Origin: UBA3792 sp045114775
GTDB lineage: Bacteria; Bacillota; Clostridia; Christensenellales; CAG-138
Reading direction: 5' to 3'
Length of the DNA: 64,000 nt
NCBI GenBank assembly: GCA_045114775.1
Contig: JBGULC010000012.1
Coordinates: forward strand, 1 to 64,000
The position numbers were made by a program, and so were the translations under genes. The notes below the pieces were generated by a model. That model saw nothing but the letters and a program-made list of their open reading frames with translations. It made no database searches and had not been told where the DNA came from. Positions within the stretch are counted from its first letter, which is position 1, and each line of letters opens with the position of its first letter. Shown here one piece after another: positions 60,036 to 64,000 of the stretch.

Positions 60036-60818
60036 ATGCAAAACAAACGGAAACGCATCGGCGTCGCGCTCGGCGCGGGCGGCATGCGCGGTATGGCGCA
60101 CATCGGCGTACTGCAGGTTCTAGAGGAGGCGGGGATCCCGATCGACCTCGTTTCCGGCGCGTCGGCCGGCGCGTTTTTCGGCGCGGCGTACGCAGCGGAG
60201 ATGGATCTTTACGCGCTCGGCGCGTTCGCCGTAAAGCTTCTCAAGCGCGACGTGCTCGATCCGCCGAATCCGTTCCGCTCCGGGCTCCTGTCCGGCAACA
60301 AATTCATGCGTCTCTGCCGTCTCGTTACCGACGACCGCTCCTTTGCCGATACCTTCGTGCCCTTCTGGTGCTCCGCCGTCGATCTCCGGTCCGGAAAGAC
60401 CGAATATCTGCACAGCGGTCCATTATACCGTGCGGTCCGCGCGAGCATTTCGATTCCGGGGCTGCTGCGCCCGGTCAAGCTCAACGACGCGACCTATATC
60501 GACGGCGGCACGGTCGAATCCATCCCGGTCTCCGTCCTGCGGCAGAACGGCGCCGACGCGGTGATCGGCGTCGATCTCGGCATCGCCCCGCCGTATCAAA
60601 AGCGCCGCGACAGCGTCGGCCGCATTCTGTTCCGCTCCCTCGACATCATGCGCATGGCGATGGACACGCTCGCGCCCGACCGCGCCGACGTCGTGATCCG
60701 TCCCGACGTCTCGTTCATGGGCCGGATCCTTCCGCACGACGCCGCGAAGTGCATCGCCATCGGCCGCGCCGCCGCATCCGAGGCCTTGCCGAAGATCCGC
60801 GGGCTGCTTGCGCGGTAA
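60036..60818 (+). CDS. Patatin-like phospholipase (YlbK/RssA-like)
   Basis: Serine acyl hydrolase (260 aa) of the patatin family. The oxyanion loop GAGGMRG (13-19), nucleophile S43 in SGASAGA and D156 in YIDGGTVE complete the Ser-Asp dyad. Bacterial YlbK/RssA homologs are intracellular with unknown lipid substrates. ATG 60036 follows CGGAGGAGATTGTC. Paired with ylbJ 41 nt downstream, echoing the ylbJ-ylbK neighbourhood of Bacillus. Confidence 0.92.
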   Translation: MQNKRKRIGVALGAGGMRGMAHIGVLQVLEEAGIPIDLVSGASAGAFFGAAYAAEMDLYALGAFAVKLLKRDVLDPPNPFRSGLLSGNKFMRLCRLVTDDRSFADTFVPFWCSAVDLRSGKTEYLHSGPLYRAVRASISIPGLLRPVKLNDATYIDGGTVESIPVSVLRQNGADAVIGVDLGIAPPYQKRRDSVGRILFRSLDIMRMAMDTLAPDRADVVIRPDVSFMGRILPHDAAKCIAIGRAAASEALPKIRGLLAR

Positions 60819-60859
60819 TCGACGCGCGACCCTCCGCATACGATACTGCGGAGGGTATG

Positions 60860-61885
60860 ATGGTTTTTCGTATTGTTCTTCCGCTGCTGCTTCTGTTCGG
60901 TCTGCTCGCCGCGCCGGACGCCGCGTTTGCCGCCGCCTCGGACGCCGCAATGCTATGGTGGACGCGGGTGCTTCCGTCGCTGCTGCCGTATCTGATCGCG
61001 GCGTCGCTTTTGGAACGCAGCGGGCTTTTCAATCGACTGCCGAAGCGGATCGCCCCGTTTTTCCTGCTTCCTTTCGGGCTGCTCGGCGGCTATCCCGTCG
61101 GCGCAAGGCTCGTAGGAAAGCTATTACGCTGCGGCGCGCTGTCCCGTTCCGACGCACAAAAAGCCGCCGCGTTCTGTAATCTTCCGAATCCGATCTTTCT
61201 GCTTTCCGTCGTCTCCGCAGGCTTCTTTCACGATCCAAAAATTGCACTGCCTTTGCTGATCGGCGTGTACGGCACGGCGCTTTTCGGGCTGATCCCGCTC
61301 TCCCGCCTGCATTTTTCACCTGCCGCATCCGCGCCTGAACATTCAAAGCTTACAAACGATCTGCCTGCGGCGATCGGCGACGGCGTCCGCGCGATCCTGA
61401 ACATCGGCGGCTGCCTCGTATTTGCCTCGGTGCTCGGCGCGCTGCTAAACGCTTCCGGCTTTTTTTCGCTGTTCGGCGCAAACGCCTCGATCGCCCGCGC
61501 CGTCTCGCTCGGGCTCTTTGAAATGACTTCCGGCGCGCATGAAATCGCGGCGCTGCCGTTTTCGCTCTCGCTGCGGCTTGCCCTCTGCGCGTTCTTCATT
61601 CAGCTCGGCGGGCTGTCCGTCGCTCTGCAAAGCGCCTCGAACCTTTCGCTGCCCCTGCCGCAGTATCTCCTCCGCCGTCTTCCGCTTGCGCTTTCTGCCG
61701 CGCTTGCGGTGTATTTTTTGACGCCGCTGTTCTGCCCGGACGCCGCCGTGCCGACGCTCGCCACCGGTGCGGAAATGGTCAGAAACACCTTTGATATGCT
61801 CGCCGTCTCCCTCTCCTCCGCGTTCGGCCTGCTGCTCGTTTTTGTCTTTACCTTCGGGTTGTCCAAAAGAAAAAGGACGCCGTAA
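60860..61885 (+). CDS. ylbJ: Sporulation integral membrane protein YlbJ-like (nucleoside-recognition/Gate domain)
   Basis: Polytopic membrane protein (341 aa) with about eight helices and the Gate-type pattern LWWTRVLPSLLPYLIAASLLERSG, GLLGGYPVGARLV and CNLPNPIFLLSVV typical of YlbJ/SpmA-like proteins, which are needed for spore coat or maturation in Bacillus. ATG 60860 is preferred over the adjacent ATG 60857 because GGAGG then lies 5 nt away. The long open frame reaching back to 59828 is not used. Its 3' end overlaps the terminator of the convergent peptidase gene. Confidence 0.85.
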   Translation: MVFRIVLPLLLLFGLLAAPDAAFAAASDAAMLWWTRVLPSLLPYLIAASLLERSGLFNRLPKRIAPFFLLPFGLLGGYPVGARLVGKLLRCGALSRSDAQKAAAFCNLPNPIFLLSVVSAGFFHDPKIALPLLIGVYGTALFGLIPLSRLHFSPAASAPEHSKLTNDLPAAIGDGVRAILNIGGCLVFASVLGALLNASGFFSLFGANASIARAVSLGLFEMTSGAHEIAALPFSLSLRLALCAFFIQLGGLSVALQSASNLSLPLPQYLLRRLPLALSAALAVYFLTPLFCPDAAVPTLATGAEMVRNTFDMLAVSLSSAFGLLLVFVFTFGLSKRKRTP

Positions 61886-61893
61886 AGCGTCCT
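61865..61893 (-). terminator. Terminator of the PotD-M42 operon
   Basis: AGGACGC/GCGTCCT stem, then TTTTTCTTTT on the minus strand, embedded in the last codons of the convergent ylbJ. Confidence 0.75.
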
Positions 61894-61907
61894 GAATAGG
61901 ATTTTGT

Positions 61908-62933
61908 TTATGCCTCGACGACGGCGGTGATCAGCCGCAGGGTCGCGTCGAGCGCGTCCTCGTGCGTGCGCTCGTAGCCGTGCGTTTCGCGAACGCCGGG
62001 TCCGATCAGCGCGTGCCGCACGTCATAACCCGCGCGAAGCGATACGTCCGCGTCGGAGCCGTAGCTCGGGACCATCATGTCGAGCGCGTACGGGATGCCG
62101 TTCTTCTCGCAGAGCTTGACGAGCTCGTCGGTCAGCACGGTGTGATACGGGAACGCTGCGTCCTTCGTGGCGATCGTGACCTTGTGCTCGCTGCTGTCGT
62201 GATCGAGCCCGATGCAGCCGATGTCGACCGCGATGAGGTCTTTCGTGTCCGCGGGAATGCCGCAGGCGCCACCGTGCCCGATCTCCTCGTATTCGGTGAA
62301 GAGCAGGCTGACCTTGCGGTTGAGCCTGACTCTGCCGTCCGTAACGCGCTGCGCTAAGCTGAGGAGCGTCGCCGCGCTTGCCTTATCGTCGAGGTAGCGG
62401 CTCTTGATGAAGCCCTTCTCGGTCTCCTGATAGCGCGTTTCGATCGCGACCTGATCTCCGCAGGTGATGCCGAGCTTCTCGACGTCCGCGCGGGAATACA
62501 CGTCCTCGTCCAGAAGCAGCACAAGATTCGTGTCGAGGTCCATCGGCGTGTCCTTTTCGGACTGGCTCATCAGGTGAACGCTCGGATTCTTTCTCCGCAC
62601 CGTGCCGGTGTAGATCTTGCCGTTTCTTGCGTGCACGCGGCAGTTCCAGTCGAGCGCGTAGTACGGATGCACGCCGCCGACCTTGATGACGGACAGCGTT
62701 CCGTCCGCATTGATTTGCCGCACCATGAGTCCGATCGCGTCGACGTGCGCGGCGATCGTGACGGGATTGCCCTCGCCGCCGAGGTCGAACCGCACGCCGC
62801 CCTTATTGAGCTGCACGGCGGGAATGCCCATCCGCTTTGCTTCCGCGAGCAGATACTCGTCCATTTCCACAAAGAAACCGGTCGTGCTGTCGATCGCCAT
62901 CAGATCACGCAGCGTTTTTTTCAGCTGTTCCAT
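61908..62933 (-). CDS. M42-family metallo-aminopeptidase
   Basis: Dinuclear-metal aminopeptidase (341 aa) of the M42/TET group, usually forming dodecameric cages in the cytoplasm. Metal ligands lie in TIAAHVDAIGLMV, RYLDDKASAATLL, FTEYEEIGHGG and AVDIGCIGLDHD; catalytic Glu-Glu is in the EEIGHGG segment. ATG 62933 follows TAAGGAGGGCCGT, 10 nt behind the PotD-like gene, suggesting peptide or polyamine scavenging. Confidence 0.93.
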   Translation of the reverse strand: MEQLKKTLRDLMAIDSTTGFFVEMDEYLLAEAKRMGIPAVQLNKGGVRFDLGGEGNPVTIAAHVDAIGLMVRQINADGTLSVIKVGGVHPYYALDWNCRVHARNGKIYTGTVRRKNPSVHLMSQSEKDTPMDLDTNLVLLLDEDVYSRADVEKLGITCGDQVAIETRYQETEKGFIKSRYLDDKASAATLLSLAQRVTDGRVRLNRKVSLLFTEYEEIGHGGACGIPADTKDLIAVDIGCIGLDHDSSEHKVTIATKDAAFPYHTVLTDELVKLCEKNGIPYALDMMVPSYGSDADVSLRAGYDVRHALIGPGVRETHGYERTHEDALDATLRLITAVVEA

Positions 62934-62943
62934 ACGGCCCTCC

Positions 62944-63999
62944 TTATTTGGACGCCTTGATCTTGTCCCAAGCGGCGTTGAACACCTCTACAAATTCGCC
63001 GAGGTCATGGAAGACTTCGCAGCGATCGAGGACCTCCTGCGGCGGATTATAGGTCTCATCCTCGGTGTAGTCCGGTCCGAGACGATCCAGCGCAGCCTTG
63101 TTCGGAGTCGTGTAACCGATATACTCGGTGTTGCGGGTCGCATTCTCCGCGTCGTTCAGGAAATTGATAAACGCATGCGCCGCATCGACGTTCTTTGCGT
63201 TCTTGGGAATGATGACGTTGTCGAACCAGACGTTGCTGCCTTCTTTCGGGACGACAAACGCAAGATCCTCGTTCTCGCCGATGCATGCGACCGCATCGCC
63301 GGAGTATACGACCGCGAGCGCCGCCTTGTTGTTGACCATGGAGGTACGCATGTTATCGGTGCCGAAGCCCTTTCTAAGCGGCGCCTGTGCGATCAGCAGA
63401 TCGCGCGCGGCGTTGACTTCCGCCTCGTTGCGGGTGTTGAAATCATAGCCCAGATACTTCAGCGTGATGCCGATGGTATCGCGAACGCTGTCGTACATCC
63501 AGATCTTGCCGGCGTACTTCTCATTCCAGAGGATCCCCCAGCTGTCCACCGGTTCTTCGACCATCGTCGTGTTGTACAGGATGCCGACCGTGCCCCACAT
63601 ATAGGGAAGCGAATACTTGTTGCCCGGATCGAAGCTGTTCGTGATCTCCATCATCTTCGGGTCGATGTTCTTTGCATTCGGGATCTTTGCATAATCCAGC
63701 GGAAGAAGCATGTCCTCACGGATCATCTGCTCGATGATATAGTCCGACGGGAAGCAGAGATCATAGTTGCTGTCGGAGGAACGGAGCTTGATCAGCATTT
63801 CCTCATTGCTCGTCATTTCGATGTAATTGACCTTGATGCCGGTCTGCTCTTCAAATTCGTCGATCAGATCGGGATCGATGTATTCGCCCCAATTCAGGAC
63901 ATTCAGCTCGCGGTTCGGTTCCGCGGTCTTCGAGCCGCACGCTGCAAACGCAAGGATCATACATGCCGCAAAAACGAGGCAAAGGATCTTCTTCATCAT
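62944..63999 (-). CDS. potD: Spermidine/putrescine-binding lipoprotein, PotD-like (at window edge)
   Basis: Extracytoplasmic solute-binding protein (351 aa) of polyamine ABC importers. Signal peptide with lipobox AFAAC, then ELNVLNWGEYIDPDLIDEFE, the PotD family opening, and YDLCFPSDYIIEQMI, LPYMWGTVGILYN and AAHAFINFLNDAENA further on. The start at 63999 is the last base but one of the window; ATG 63996 is equally possible, and an earlier start cannot be excluded. potABC would be expected just outside. Confidence 0.92.
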   Translation of the reverse strand: MMKKILCLVFAACMILAFAACGSKTAEPNRELNVLNWGEYIDPDLIDEFEEQTGIKVNYIEMTSNEEMLIKLRSSDSNYDLCFPSDYIIEQMIREDMLLPLDYAKIPNAKNIDPKMMEITNSFDPGNKYSLPYMWGTVGILYNTTMVEEPVDSWGILWNEKYAGKIWMYDSVRDTIGITLKYLGYDFNTRNEAEVNAARDLLIAQAPLRKGFGTDNMRTSMVNNKAALAVVYSGDAVACIGENEDLAFVVPKEGSNVWFDNVIIPKNAKNVDAAHAFINFLNDAENATRNTEYIGYTTPNKAALDRLGPDYTEDETYNPPQEVLDRCEVFHDLGEFVEVFNAAWDKIKASK

Positions 64000-64000
64000 T

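Noticed and set aside
59828..60859. Long open frame upstream of ylbJ running through the patatin gene
   Set aside because: It is arginine-rich shadow coding in another frame of patatin; the YlbJ protein with its ribosome site starts at 60860.

Overview
The window comes from a GC-rich Firmicute, most likely an uncultured gut-type member of class Clostridia. The evidence is gene content and order: sporulation genes yabP-yabQ-divIC and a ylbK/ylbJ-like pair, YajC beside a TIGR04086 membrane protein, a T-box leader on hisS-aspS, Rrf2-nifS-iscU, TmcAL, and many lipoproteins and single-pass surface proteins with PTPEP stalks. Starts mostly follow GGAGG-type ribosome sites and promoters are SigA-like with 16-17 bp spacers. 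Frequent -35 boxes are TTGACA, TTGCAA and TTTTCA. I see no rRNA, tRNA, CRISPR array, phage or insertion sequence. The longest stretch without a gene is 285 nt (35946-36230), and it is a T-box leader.

Layout. 1-5416: a truncated secreted zinc peptidase and the coupled operon recX-nnr-hflX, in which HflX carries an extra N-terminal JAMM-like domain. 5.6-11.5 kb: a VanW lipoprotein, a HutD-like protein, a divergent pair of small genes on overlapping promoters, and a hydrolase-LytTR-DUF3021 operon. 11.5-14.4 kb: yabP-yabQ-divIC-ppx-membrane protein-rlmA. 14.6-20.3 kb: rho, rpmE, ansA, alaS (short form) and a DUF695-RraB protein. 20.4-29.2 kb: a dockerin-NlpC/P60 protein, psuG divergent from malQ, a transglutaminase-like surface protein, yajC, and the isc operon ending in a 49-aa protein. 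29.3-31.9 kb: a five-gene GNAT/P-loop/methyltransferase operon.

31.9-46.5 kb holds two housekeeping blocks: T-box-hisS-aspS-trxA-cyclase, and pta-ackA followed by recJ-rel-dtd-MBL-hemZ, with the acetate-using tRNA enzyme TmcAL divergent from pta-ackA. 46.6-59.9 kb is rich in surface proteins: a membrane-anchored clostripain, a zinc-ribbon membrane protein with an in-frame TAG, GAPDH, an mscS gene followed by three tandem paralogs with an unfamiliar shared N-terminal motif, a GT2 glycosyltransferase divergent from fba, a DUF975 protein and a lipoprotein polysaccharide deacetylase. 60-64 kb holds a patatin and YlbJ pair, an M42 aminopeptidase and a PotD-type binding lipoprotein that reaches the window edge.

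Most notable: the mscS-linked family (51360-54619), JAMM-HflX, three genes whose -10 box sits exactly 6 nt from the ATG (predicted leaderless mRNAs), divergent promoter pairs that share a single -35 box, and a hairpin that buries a ribosome site. Family assignments rest on sequence recognition alone; no database search was possible.
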